A stretch of 64,000 bases of DNA from Polytrichum commune (GCA_950295325.1 OX485804.1:36084001-36148000), one strand, 5' to 3'. Shown: positions 44,876 to 57,376, counted from the first letter of the stretch. The notes: a model not told the origin generated them from the letters alone. A program made the numbers and translations.

Positions 44876-46581
44876 CAGTCTTACCTCGTTAGTACGACGC
44901 TCGTTTATATGACACCCTCGATAGTACAACACATTTTTGTGCGACCAAACTTTATAGTTCAAAACTCCCTCTTTTATACGACTACGACACTCAATAATAC
45001 GACATTTAGAATCTCCGTTTTGTCATATTCAATAGGTGATTAATGCTAAAATTCCTTTCATCTATGTTATGTACATCTAAAATACATCCATTTTCACTTG
45101 GGAACTACTTGGGAACTACTTGGGAACTTCACTTATCATTGATAATTTAATGATAACAAGGGTTACTAGTGTAGAATATACTCTTACTGGTTAGGGTAAG
45201 AGTGGCCTTCTTCCTATTCTTTTGTTAGATTATGAGCGCGAAGATGATTACAACATGGATGAGATTGGATTATATTTTGGACCACATCCTAATAAAACAT
45301 TAGCACAAGGGGAGGTGAAGAGTCAGAAGTTGTAGAAGGAGCATGTAACACTACTCTTGTTGTTAATTCAATTAGGATTGATAAGTTGAAGTTGCTTGTG
45401 GTTTATACGTCTGAGCAACCACGATGTTTTGGAAGGTGGCAACATCATGAGTATGTTTGGTAGCACCCAAATAAAATAGCTTAGATGAAGGGGGATATAT
45501 TTGAAGCTTGGATTTTGTAGCTCAACAATCAATTCAAAGCCAAAATCAAAAGGTGATTATGATTTTGGATAATACATCTTCACATATTGTTAGCTCTGCC
45601 AAAGTTGGTAAGTCTCATGGTTCTTCAACCTTGGAATTGAGCAACATGACTTTGGTATTCCTTCCTCCCAAAGTTCAACCTTTGGATCACGGTATAATAG
45701 CATCTTTCAAATTTCAGTACAAGAAAAAACTTTTGTAGTGGATTTTATCACAATATGATGATGCTACATTGAAGGACTTAAGGAAGGTGGTGCCCAACAT
45801 CAGACATGCTATCATGTGGAGTTATGAAATATGGAGTGAGTTGGATGCACATATACTTAGGATTTGTTAGAGGATGGCTCGTATATTACCTACAACATGG
45901 AACGTTGATTTTGCCCTAGTTGATGAAAGGGAGAAGAATAGAATGCAATAAGGTTTTGATGAACTTGGTGCTTTGATTGTAAAGTTGCAATTGGGTGATG
46001 ATGAGATGTCCATCAAGACTTACATTTAGATGGAAGGGGAAAATATTACTAAGTTATAATTGAGTGCCGATGAGTTGGTAGATGTTGCTTTGGGAATCAA
46101 TTATGCACAAGGCTTTGATCTTAATGTTGATCTACATTAAGTAGATGTGGATGTCGTTGCTCCACCTACAGTAAAGCTTAGTGATGCTAAACATCATGCA
46201 TCATGTTGTCTAATTTCTTATTAGACAACTCTTTACATTTTGGTGTTAATGAAACTAATAGTTTTTAAAAGCTAGTAGGGAATTTGGATAAGATGGCAAT
46301 CGCTAACTTGGGTAGGCAACACCAAAGATCTTTGAACTCTTATTTCAAGAGTTATTGAGAACATTTGTATTTGTTTGGAAATATAAGTTAGTATGTCATA
46401 CAATCTCTATTGCTTAAACTCGTTGTATATATATTTTAAAGCCCATATTGCTTATGTTTTTGTATTCCCTCAATAATACGACAATTTTACGCCATTTGTC
46501 ATATTAACAAGCAGACGACACCTCGATAATACGACATTTTTTGTGTTTTCCCAAACGTGTCATACTAAAGAGGGAGAACGA
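44876..46581 (+). mobile_element. Tigger/pogo-like DNA transposon, 1.7 kb, dead
   Basis: The left end CAGTCTTACCTCGTTAGTAC follows TA (44874-44875); the right end TCATACTAAAGAGGGAGAAC is followed by TA (46582-46583). Subterminal blocks with GATAATACGACA-type motifs repeat at both ends. Transposase fragments lie in the middle. Confidence 0.72.
45228..46200 (+). pseudogene. DDE_1 (Tigger/CENP-B-like) transposase remnant
   Basis: All three acidic positions of the DDE_1 family can be seen in fragments: YNMDEIGLYF (about 45258), VIMILDNTSSH (45550-45590) and VQPLDHGIIASFK (45680-45715). LLVVNSIRIDKLKLLVVYTS (about 45360-45420) also fits. Stops and frame changes separate them. The longest intact frame is 45508-45738. 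This protein cuts and pastes elements with matching ends at TA sites. Confidence 0.7.
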
Positions 46582-47283
46582 TATGTTCATCATACTTGAT
46601 CCCACATACCACAACCAAGGTGTCATGTAATGTTATGTCCCGCCCGCATGTCAAGTCAAAGGTAACTTTTACTCAATAATAGGTTCATGTACGATGGGGC
46701 TGGAAATTAAACGGGACATAACATCACATTTATGTTGGGATCACTATATTCGTTAATTTGGGACTTTTTTGGCATTTTGAGACAATTACAAATATAAAAA
46801 CATGGATAAAATCACACATATATTGGAGAATGTTGTAAGATGTAAATACTTTGAAGCGGGTGTTCATATCAAGATGGTTTAGGTAAGACGACCCAAACAT
46901 TAGACCATGTTGTTGTGGTCCATATATTAATTTGAGACAAGAGAAAGTCTCAAATTAACGAACATAGTGATTGAGGTTTATTTATAAAAAGAAACAAGCA
47001 TACTCATACATGAAAATTGTTCATTTTGCCACATTAACCAACACTTGAGAAATTTGGAGCTTGCCTTTATTGGTTGTATTATAAAATAGCATCGGCCATG
47101 CCGTTGTTCAAGGTCCACGTGGGGCAACACGCTTGTCCAGCAAGTCATTGCCTGTGCCAGTTTTTCAATCCGGGAATGTGCCACAATTAAAGCCATGAAT
47201 TCAGGAATACCATGGCAATGATAAGAAAGCCTTCACTTGCTACTATTATGCACCGTGTTCTTCTATTTTGCCTTCGGCAATAA

Positions 47284-47784
47284 GGGCCACTTCCCACACG
47301 AGTCAAGAGCCGTGACCATGAAATTGTGAGAGCCCAAAGGAAAGTGTCCAAAAGGCCGTCCCAACACACCTCCAACGTCATGCAGTGTGGTCACAGATCC
47401 TCAAGTGTAGTGTGAAGTCATATGTGACCGGGCCCTCAACCAAATGCTAATTCAATGAATTTCTATTCATGCAGGTCCTCACACATGATAGAATATAATA
47501 AAAATCAACGGTTGTGAGTGTTTGGAGTGCCATGATCTCCTGGTTTTGTGTTGGGCCTATCTCCAAGAGGTTATTTCTAAAAATAATCCAAGTGACCATG
47601 AAATGTGATCCATTGGATGCCATGTAGGAATCCATGTAGACTTTACATGCATCTTGCATTCACATACTCCGTTGGTCCCTCAAGCGTAGTGTGAAGCGGA
47701 CTTGGACCGGCTCCACCTTTTCCACCAATGAGAGTGCTTGAAGTGTAACGGTCACGGGTCTCAGTCCCGTGTGTAAAGTGGCTC
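47284..47784. mobile_element. Tourist-like MITE A, copy 7
   Basis: GGGCCACTTCCCACACGAG to GTGTGTAAAGTGGCTC, with TAA on both sides (47281-47283, 47785-47787). Confidence 0.78.
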
Positions 47785-48792
47785 TAAGAGCAACTCCCAT
47801 GGTCATTGTAAAACGATTCTTTCAATAATCAACTTTCAATGTATTTTTGGGTGAATGCCTCATGTTCATCTCACACATCGCATTAGGTTACTGGAAGGTA
47901 TACTTATTTGTGCAAAAAGCTGTTGAAATCGTAATAAAAGATTGTGATGAACTTTTTTCACACTTTTCTTTGTGTTGTTTTACTATAATGTTACCATATA
48001 TTCAAACCCTTCAATACATCATGAGAAGTCTACTTCATTTGATCAAAATTTAGTGAAAACTAACTAATTTTGTATCAGTGAACAATTTAGCATTACTTAA
48101 AGTAGATAGATCCATCCATTCATAATTCCATAGATGTCAATTCATAACTCGAATTTGATATTATAGTCCATAGTGTCAAAAGACTTGTGATTTTTTTAAA
48201 TACATAAATATGGGGTCAAACATGTTAATTCCCTGGAGTAACATAGTGTAATGTTTTTTTTTAAGACGATGACTAATATCAACATGATGATCCAACATGA
48301 TGATCCAATTAGTCGAAAGATTTGGGACAACCTGACATTACATAGTGAAATAAAGAAGGAACACTATTTCTAAATAATGTTGAAGAGGGGACGTTCCAAC
48401 ACAAAGCATGTATCATTCTCAACTACACTATAGGAACATAAGTGGCATAGGCAACTTATTTATCTCTATGTATCCATTCACGAGTAGCTTGTGATTTCCG
48501 AAGGCACGTGGAAGTTTCACTTCTATATAAATCCGCCATAACATTTTTACTACTTACAACTTACTTTCTTAACTTATTATAAAGAAACATCGCCTTTGCT
48601 TCCCAGCCTCGTGTTGAAGTTTAAAGAATCTTAACAGCATGAAAGGCACTATTCAAATATAAAGGATGGTTTCATGGCCTATAAAAGATAGAAGTGCATG
48701 TGATGGATGCTTTGAGCACAAGGCAAGGTTCCTTATTCAACATGGAGGTTATATTATATGTAATTAAGTTTGGCTTAGGGATTACCATATTA
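47785..48792. other. Spacer, nothing recognised
   Basis: AT-rich, no gene or repeat recognised. Confidence 0.4.
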
Positions 48793-49071
48793 CGCCATTT
48801 ATGGTATTTAGTGTCACCCACCCTATTGTGAGGCGTATGCTAAGTTACACTAATGATCAACAACTTCATTATTAGTGTCACCTCGTGACACTTGGTGTTC
48901 AACTACACTTACTAATATTTTAACACAAGTATATTCAATAATGTTATGAGGTGTATGTCTTCGTTACACAACAGTCTACAAGTTGACCAAAGTGTACACA
49001 AATGACGCTTGACATTAGTATATTCAAAATTGTCTTCTTCTTGCAAATAAAAACATGTGGAACTTGCCATT

Positions 49072-50168
49072 CCACACCTAATCCACATACACAAAGTACG
49101 GGCCCATACCGGCATTATGGGAAACGAAAAGCTTGACACACTAGCCAATGAAGGAACACATAAGGAAAACCATCCGCTACACCCCACATGCACCTAGCCC
49201 ACGCCACACCCTACTGGCTAGCAAGCTGCCCAACAGCCACACACGATGGAGCCATTAGAAACATACACAAATTCGTAATAAAAGCACACGACAACCGCGA
49301 AGTAATAATTGCCCAAAATAAATTCCCATGCGTAGATAAATGGCTATCCAACAAACAAATCAATCAAAAACTCTCCAACCATTTTTGGAAAAACAAAAAA
49401 GTAACGGATGCCCAAATCACCCAAACACTAAAGTTTAGATATGCCCAATACATGGGTAACCATAGAAAAAGCATGTTTTGGCCTCTCAAATTTCAAAACC
49501 CCAACTGCACACTATGCCACAAAAATGACAGAGACATGTGGCCCCATTTACTGTCAATGTGTGAACACCCTTATCTAAAAGGCCTAAGAATAGCTCGCCA
49601 CAATAACGCGGTACACCTCATCACCCAGACATTACAAGCCAACAAACACACCCGATTCTACACACTAACAAATGCATGCAACCTCAACAACGTGAACCAA
49701 GAACAAACTGTCCCATAACGGCTCACAAAATGTACATGCCCACAAACAAGTTGCCAATGCCAAGCCAGACTAAGATCATATATCCTACGTATAATCAAAG
49801 TCCCAAACCACGCTCCAACACCGTTACTACCCTCACCCACCCACACAATACAATTCATTGAACTCACATACTGCCATGACGGATTCCCCGAACAAGCCCT
49901 CGCACAAAAACACGCAAAATACGACCCACTAATTAACACTATACAAAACAAAGGCTGGAAAACGAATCCCCTTATCACTATTACAACTGGAGTAAGAGGA
50001 GCTATACACGAACAATCTATCAACCAACTAGCCAACCTCAAAATCCCAAAGACTAGCATCAAAACTCTCATGAAAAATATACATCAAAATGCCGTTAGAT
50101 ATCTAACCTACCTCGTACTCAACAAAAGGAAACTTGAAAATAAACAAACTACCATCTCACCTCCCTAA
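49072..50168 (+). pseudogene. LINE C-terminal domains, frameshift and stop
   Basis: The remnant begins at the RNase H motif KVRAHTGIMGNE and changes frame near 49180. It then follows copy 1 closely through the CTLCHKNDRDMWPHLLSMC knuckle and the nuclease-like block (QFIELTYCHDGFP) to a TAA at 50166-50168. One stop (49716-49718) interrupts it, and the PD residues of the nuclease motif are lost (RSYILRI), so it is inactive. Confidence 0.82.
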
Positions 50169-50210
50169 AATGAGACTATTTTTATTTTTATTTTTATTTA
50201 CTTACTAATA

Positions 50211-50317
50211 GAGCCCACCTCCCAAAAGAGGCATAACTCCTCATGCTACAACATGGTCCGCCGTGTTAAGCATTTGGATAACGGGCTCGCATTCATGCCG
50301 GTACAATGTGCGGGCGT
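50211..50317 (+). other. Structured 3' UTR of LINE copy 2
   Basis: Nested pairs GAGCCC/GGGCTC (50211-50216, 50283-50288), ATGCT/AGCAT (50243-50247, 50269-50273) and AACATGG/CCGTGTT (50250-50256, 50261-50267), then ATGCC/GGCGT (50295-50299, 50313-50317). Same fold as copy 1 with different middle and inner stems. Confidence 0.7.
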
Positions 50318-50370
50318 AATTTTTCTTTTCTTTTATGGAACTTGCCATTAGTATGTATGCTCAATAATAT

Positions 50371-50391
50371 CCCCCCCCCCCCCCCCCCCCC
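50371..50391 (+). repeat. C21 homopolymer
   Basis: Twenty-one C inside MITE G copy 3; the sister copy has only CTTCCCCTTG here. Confidence 0.85.
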
Positions 50392-50812
50392 ATGCATACA
50401 AATGCACAACTATCATCTCAAGCATCGCAATGCCACATTATATGTCACATTGTTAATAATAATTCACCTTTTTTTATTACTTAAGTTGATGAATAGTATC
50501 ATGTAGGCAATTAGTGAATGCGACACTTCGAAACCTCTAGGCATCTACTTTAGGCCTTCCGTAAATAATGTACGTGACACCAAATACCACAAACAATGTA
50601 CGACAATGACATTTGAGATTACACAAATCATAGCACATTATTTATGTAATAATATGCAAAGTTGTCATAAACCGAATTGACCTTTATAGTTTTATAAGGG
50701 GTTGCAAGTAGGGATAAGGCTTGTAGATGAGGCACTTGTAATTAGGCTCAGTGTTTCATAGTAAATAGTAATGTGGGCTCAAGTTTGGCACAAAGTCATT
50801 TGTCTTCTACAC

Positions 50813-51124
50813 CCGGGGCTAGATCACATCTTCATTCACTTGGGCCCCACCCCTCCCACGCCTCCTTCATTGCCCGGTCTTCTTGCCCGCACTTGCAGTC
50901 AAAATTACAAATATTCAAGTTGACACCACTCTCATTATTCGCAAGTTAATTGATGGAGTTCCTTCACATGCCAAAGGAGCTGGATGGCTTAAGACACCAG
51001 ATGTTGTCACATTGGTTCCCAATGAGGAAGAGTTCCACGCAAGTCCAAGCAGGAAGACTGTGCAGTGAAGGAGGCGTGGGAGGGGCAGGGCCCGGCCGAA
51101 TGAAGATGTGATCTAGCATGGGGC
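50813..51124. mobile_element. Pack-MULE-like element with captured sequence
   Basis: The 11-bp direct repeat GTCTTCTACAC (50802-50812 and 51125-51135) flanks inverted ends of about 60 bp: GCTAGATCACATCTTCATTC with its complement, and CCCCTCCCACGCCTCCTTCA with its complement. Long TIRs and a 9-11 bp duplication are typical of Mutator-like elements. The 170-bp interior is open in one frame (50883-51068) and compositionally gene-like, suggesting captured host exon sequence of unknown origin. Confidence 0.65.
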
Positions 51125-51322
51125 GTCTTCTACACTCACTTGTAAGTAAGGTAAGTGGGTCTTTCATGGTCATTTCTTAAATTCAAATACCTATAAATGG
51201 GCATTATACGAGAACTTCCACATTTTTAAGTGCCCCCTACTTGACCCAGTCACTTAGAGGTAAACCTCCAATGATTTTAACCACAACTACCACCCAACAA
51301 GTTGCACTAGAACAACCAACTA

Positions 51323-51539
51323 CACTAAATATTGTATTCAATGTCACTTACTGGTTGGAATTACGCAATGCTATAATTAATTATTGTATGTCTTCTTCTT
51401 TTTCAACAAGGGTCAAATTGGTCGTCTGGATATTATAGAGTGTTAACATCTTTACTTGGTAAAATATTACATTAATAGTGGAAAGATATAGCATTGTGTA
51501 ACTTTCAATAGTAAGTGACATTAGCTACAATATTTAGTG
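51323..51539. mobile_element. MITE family K, copy 3 (217 bp)
   Basis: TA-flanked (51321-51322, 51540-51541), CACTAAATATTGTATTCAAT at the left and ACAATATTTAGTG at the right. Confidence 0.7.
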
Positions 51540-51541
51540 TA

Positions 51542-53534
51542 CCGCATTGCGGATGCTTTGGTAGGATGATTGAATGATTTTTTTTTTTTTTTTGGTGTAT
51601 GATCAAAATTTCTAAATAATTGTGAAAAATCATGAATTTTTTTTACCATAGGTTGATATCAAGATGTGTGAAAAAAAATTAAACACATCAAGCCTAATTT
51701 TTATGGTAATTAATGAGTCAAATGGCCTATATGGAAGGGAAATAATCATAAAGGTTGTCTAATATTAGTGTATTTGGTGTATTATGGAATAAGACCGAAG
51801 TCAACAACTCACATGCAATGACAACACTATTGTATTTATCAAGCACATTCACTCTAACATTCACATGGAATGGAGTTCGTATTCCACTTTTTGAACTGAA
51901 CATTTCAAAATCTTGAGTCCTTAAAGCTTGAGAGAAACGAAGTATGCCAAAGAAGTGTGGAGAAAATCTAGATAGATATGTCATGGGCCTATATATATAT
52001 ACCTAACTTTTCATAAGTTCTTTTACATATTGTGTGAGCCACCCAAACGGCTCGCAGTTGGATTAATGTTTACTTCCTAATTAATAAATGAGATTAAAAA
52101 ACAGGAGTTAGATTGATGTCAATTAGTTATCATTATTAGATGATTAGGTAATTCATGAAGACCTGACACAACGTGTCGAAGAACAAATGAAAAATATATT
52201 AAAGAATAGTACCGATGGAGATAGTGCAATTGCATGCATTGCGTACATGAAGGCGAAGGCCGCTAGATCAAGGTCTTTTACATCCTTGTGATTGGAAGGG
52301 GATGGTCCAGGAGGGTTAGCCCCGGCTCATTCACATTTTTTTTTCTCAATTAGAACTCTCTCTCTCCCCTATATGTAGGTGGCAGCGCTGCTTATGGGCA
52401 TCTTCTTTTCCTTGTTGTATGAATGCTAGCAAAATTAATGGTGATTAAAAGAATTTCTAAATCCTATTGGAGAACTACTCCATGGATCCGCGGGCTGCTG
52501 AAGTTGAAGGCCGCGGCATGAGGTAGAGATAAAGTTCGTAGTTAGTTGGTCGTAGCTAAAGCTCTAACTTTAGTATTAATTAGAGTGTTGGAGTGTTGGC
52601 TTGGAGAGTGGCATAAAATCACTCATCTAAGTATGTATTATTCTTTGGACCCCCCCCCCAATTATTTCCACTACTTGGCCACTCTACCTAAAGGTGGTTT
52701 GTGTGAAGATTGGTGGAAATCATGTACTTAGAGCCAAACACCCTCCTATAACAAGTTTAATGCGAGTTCTCGAATGGTTTACTTGTTTTCATAATTTATC
52801 AGATAGTTCACTTCAATAGCTTCCAACAACATTTTACATGTCAAATTCAAAACTACAATGAATTAGTTAAGGATACTTAAAGTTATACTTAGAAATTATT
52901 ACTACGGCAATGTTCAATCACAGTTCAACTCTAGTAAGATTTTTTCCAAGGTTTTGGGATTCTTTTTTGTATTTTAAATAGTCTTTTTCAATAACTCTCC
53001 AATGGAATATCACACATCAATTTGGATTCATAACGAGGGATATTTGAAGTTCCAATTAAAATTATTGTAGATAGTAGTATTTTCCCCAAATTTAACCCTA
53101 ACAGTTAATTATCGAATGTCGGAGTGGCAAATAGGTTAGTTGTTTATGGATGATCTACTTGATAAATGTGCTAGGTGTGATGGATGAAATTTAGATGAAG
53201 TTGGGATGATTTATGTTGGATGATGAATGACTTTGTGATGGATGAAATGATGGACTTGAGATGAACTTAGTGTGTATTACATAGATGAATGATGATGGGA
53301 TGAATGTTATGCATCTTGATAATCATAGGATATAAAAGGTCATTGCTTGGAGACACTAGGGTGGTCCATCCATTCAACCAATCTTGTGGGTTGTTACTTT
53401 GATTAAAGTAGCAATTGTCACCACATATTGCTTTTTTTTTTTAATAAATGATTTATTGATCATTTTTTGCCCATTTGCTATCAACCTACAATATTGGATT
53501 ATTGCAACCCTTGGTTTTGTCAATTGCTCATTTG
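51542..53534. other. Gene-free spacer
   Basis: No gene recognised. Contains a T-run near 51580, a C9 tract near 52650 and a patch rich in GATGGATGAAAT near 53190-53300. Confidence 0.4.
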
Positions 53535-53546
53535 GATTACTTTGTA

Positions 53547-53916
53547 GATAGATAGATAGAAACTCCGGTCCCTTTTTAGCAAGGGGCCGGCGTGAATAAA
53601 GTGTCCGTTCGTAATGTCAATGACCCGATGCCCACTGGACAAGGGGACATTGGGGCAATACTACTCTCCCCTTTCGAGGATGGACACTATAGTGACACAC
53701 TATACTAGTTCCTAGCTAGCCACTAGTGCCTTGAAGATACCGGACATGGTATCCCCCCAAAGGACTTTGAGGTACCCATACAACAAGGTCCAAGGACCCC
53801 CCACCATAGTTGGGTGGACTAAGGTGGTGAGCACCACGCCGGCATGGGGAATAGAACCCACAACCTCCTCATTGGGGGCCATGAGCCCTAACCACCAAGC
53901 CAAGGCCCGTGGTGCC
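53547..53916 (-). mobile_element. tRNA-headed SINE with LINE-derived 3' tail
   Basis: The 12-bp target duplication GATTACTTTGTA (53535-53546 and 53917-53928) defines a 370-bp element. Read on the minus strand, it starts GGCACCACGGGCC. It has an A box (TTGGCTTGGTGGTTAGGG, 53886-53903) and a B box (GGGTTCTATTCCC, about 53847-53859). After a tRNA-unrelated body, its last roughly 155 bases (53547-53702) match the 3' end of LINE copy 3, including the CCGGTCCC/GGGGCCGG hairpin and the GATA tail. Frames inside it (53712-53903, 53731-53958) are not genes. Confidence 0.8.
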
Positions 53917-53928
53917 GATTACTTTGTA

Positions 53929-55069
53929 ACAAAATATAGCACAAGACGAGGTTTATAAGCTTTCACATGTTAGTAACCATTTTGTAGAACATCCAGCACC
54001 ACAATTTCAATTACAAGTCATATGAAGTCATATGCGATGGGTTCTAATTATGATCATGAAGGTGCATTCATAATGTTGCTTGAGTCAGCATCCATGGGGA
54101 TCTGATTTGTTGCTCATAAGGCCCATTGTCCTTCTAATTTGCGATTAAGGTGAAGAAGTGCAGTAATCATAATATTTAGGGGAATGGAGTAATATTATTG
54201 GCTATGAAATGGATTCTTCACCAGCTAGGGTTTACATTGCGGCCAAGACTTCTCTAGTGGAGAATTTCAAGCACGAATGAAAGAATGACACGGTTGTCAA
54301 CATGACAACATTTTTGTGAGGGGAGTTTTTTGGACAGCCTCAAACCCTCAGTCAAGAAACTTGACCTACGAAGAACTCCAACTTCATGATTTTATTATTA
54401 TTATTGTTTTCCCATCTTGTCTGCCATACCAACTGTTGCCTCAAACGAGCCACCTCACATTCACGTGGTTGAGGTGACGTGGCCGCCTCACATGCCTGCA
54501 TTTCGGGAAAGGCTTATAAGCCTCCTCCTCGATAACCTTGTCTTTGGTTAAAATAACCTTGTGACTAGTGCACTTCTTCACAATAGTCTAAACTAGCCCT
54601 AAGAATTGTGTGAGCCCTTTGCTACCTAGTGACTATCATTGGGCTCACAACCTACTCAACCCCATAGTTTAAGTAACTTGCATGAGAAGTCCATGACTAA
54701 TACTCACTCTTTCCCACCTTATCTTATCCACACATTATACCTCTAGGTAATTGACGTTGAGTGATATTATGTCAATCATTGTGTTGTGGGTGAAGAGTGG
54801 AAATGGAAGAAGAGGCCAACACTGGAGAGAGAAATCGTGTTTTGCTATCTATCATGCAACTTGGAACATAGATTCCATTTATCCATTTTGAATGTTGCTC
54901 GAGTGGATTTAATAATATTAAATATGTCAAAATTTTAGGACGCTGAAAATAATAACAATGTGCCTATATATGTATATGCTAGAAACATAGAAAAATAGCA
55001 AAATATGTAGCAAAATAACTCAACAAATCACTAGTTCACTCCCCCCCCCATCTCCAACTACTTACGGTC
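53929..55069. other. Gene-free spacer
   Basis: No gene or repeat recognised. Confidence 0.4.
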
Positions 55070-55740
55070 ATCACCCCTATGTGCAAATGCCCAAATCACA
55101 CAAACAAATTGAGATATGAACAATACAAAGAAAGCATACGATTTGGCCTACCAACTTTTCCTCCCTCATTTGCAATTTATGCCCATTATGAGAGGTTGAC
55201 ACACGTCTCCACCTCCTTTCCATGTGCACCAATCTCACCCTCAACAATATCAAATTAACCAAATACAACAAAGCGGTATGGCTACTCCTCTCCCACTCCA
55301 CAAAACGAGACACCGTACCAATGGGTGCATGCAACCACCTTGGAGCCCCTTTCACATGCATATGCCCCACAACAACACCATGCCAATACCTTGCAATCCT
55401 TGAACTTGACATCCTTATCATCACCATCACCACCCTAAAGCACCCTAAAGAATACCATATACTACACCACCGAGAACTCTAGCCTACAGTTCATTGAATT
55501 TACCTAGTGCCAAGACCGCAACCCCACCATCACAACCCAATGGGAAAAAAACTCAAGTACCAAATACTAGTGGACACTCTAAAAGACGTTGGATGGTATG
55601 CCACATTCACCATCCTCACAACATGCATCCGAGGAAGCATCCACGCGGACATGTGCACCATTCTACTAGCACAATATTACATTCCCTTAATGCTTGTGTA
55701 TGCAATAAACTCAAATGACAATCATCAAATATCTCATCTT
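55070..55740 (+). pseudogene. Heavily decayed LINE C-terminal remnant
   Basis: Short matches in the right order to copy 1 identify it: a YEQYKESIRFGL stretch, TKYNKAVWLLL for RHNKAVHLI, a TPCQY block for the second Cys pair, QFIEFT then stop for the nuclease Glu motif, and RGSIHADMC for RGAIH. Many frame changes. The low-G sense strand is still visible. Confidence 0.6.
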
Positions 55741-57373
55741 AGTCCATCCCCCTCTCCAATTCTTTCCCTATGTACATATTCCACGATAACAATCATAACA
55801 TCATTCAACCGAGTATGTACATTGGGTGCGATTGGGAACAAAGCACAACTTATTTGGAATTATACTTTGTTTATTCTCACAACATGGCACTGCACTAGCA
55901 AATTCAAGCTGAAAAACTTGGCTGAAACAACGTACACCCTAAATTCCGTAATATCAACCTTCATAATGTCACTCACTCTCTAATATGCCAAAACCCTAGG
56001 GAACGGATGTCCGTAGTTCAAATCTCACTCCTTATTGTCACATTTCTCTCCCTTATATCACAAATTGTGTCATTAATGCAAACCATCAAAGAAGTCAACC
56101 CACACCCTCGCATTGCGCCATGTGTCAATATGTGAAGTGTCACCTTCTTCTTCTTCTTCTTCTTCTTCTGCCACTCCTTGAATGTTGGTGCATGCATATG
56201 CCACATCGCCTGGGAAGGCCAAGTGGAGTGGACCACACCACACCATTAAAATGTTGCACTTTGTGGTATTCCATAGCGTCACATGCTGCACTAATTCTAT
56301 AGTATCACACATCCTTGTTAACACTACAAAACTCTGTAATATCACCACGTGCAATTTGGTTGCCAACAGGTGTGATACTACGGAGCTTAGAATGTAATCG
56401 TATTATTAGAATGGAACAGCTGATAGTGGCTGAATAATGGGTAGTATTTTGAATGGACAGTATTAGTACGTCATGATGAGGAACCATGTTTCGTTTATTA
56501 AGGGATTCATTTGCATCTTGTGTCCTGGAATTAGGTCCTGGCAACCTCGGACACTGGGCGGCCACGATGAGCCGATCTGGATGGCATCGATCTTGGGGCT
56601 GCCACGTGCTACTATTTTTAGAGATTATAGGTGTTAGGATCAGCATCTTATCATCAAAGCTCCCTTGATTTGATTTACTAAGCTTAAGTCAAACACCTTA
56701 GAAAATTAGTGTGGTTGTTGGTGGTGATCGGTTCGGTTAGTTCAGCTAAGTTAAACATTGGAGCTTACTAATGAGTGTCATTTAACCCTAAGCAACATTC
56801 TCCTCAAAATCGGCCTCAAATGATTGTTTCTAAGAGAGATTATTTAGGATTCAATCTGCCGGTGGTTTTGAGCATCCAACTGTACGGTTTCATAGCTTTC
56901 CAAGTACAAATGAGTGTTGTTTTTCCTATCTGACACATTTCCTAGTGTATCATGAGGTTTAGTCCAAATCCAATGAAATTTGGGGGTTCAAGGTTCATAT
57001 TTAATTAGGCTTAATTAGGTTCATTATGTTCAATTATTCTTAATATGCTTAATTAACTTTAATTACACTTAACTAGCTTGGATGTGTATGAACACTGGTG
57101 TAAGTAGAAGGAATTAACTAAAGTATAATAAAATATACAAACTAAAAAGAAGACACTAATTTAAATTTCATTTAGAACGACAAAGACCCTTTCAAATGGC
57201 AAATTACATAAATTATGAGGTCCCCAATGCTAAGGAGGATTTTGTAAATTTTTGACTTCCAAGTTGATTACGCTTTATTGATGGCTTCACTTTGGGAATG
57301 AAATCCAAGTCACTTGCTTATTGGATGGTGGCAAGAGGAGGGGGAGGGGGTGAAGGCAATACGTTATGGAGAA
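55741..57373. other. Spacer with CTT microsatellite
   Basis: A (CTT)n tract at about 56145-56168. No gene recognised; frames at 56305-56646 and nearby overlap on both strands without known motifs. Confidence 0.4.
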
Positions 57374-57376
57374 TAA

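Larger units (their letters stand above)
49072..50335 (+). mobile_element. LINE copy 2, 5' truncated, inserted in MITE G
   Basis: The 14-bp target duplication TGGAACTTGCCATT (49058-49071 and 50336-50349) marks both ends. It is truncated inside RNase H. The 3' UTR fold and CTTTTC-rich tail match copy 1. Confidence 0.85.
48793..50598. mobile_element. MITE family G, copy 3, split by LINE copy 2
   Basis: TA-flanked (48791-48792, 50599-50600), ends CGCCATTTATGGTATTTAGT and ACCAAATACCACAAACAATG. Without the LINE and one duplication it is about 528 bp, like copy 2. A run of 21 C (50371-50391) replaces the short C stretch in copy 2. Confidence 0.7.

Noticed and set aside
50883-51068. 61-aa frame as an independent gene
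   Set aside because: It lies between the inverted ends of a Mutator-like element and extends into one of them; better explained as captured sequence.
53712-53958. Two short frames on opposite strands
   Set aside because: Both fall on the SINE head and body.
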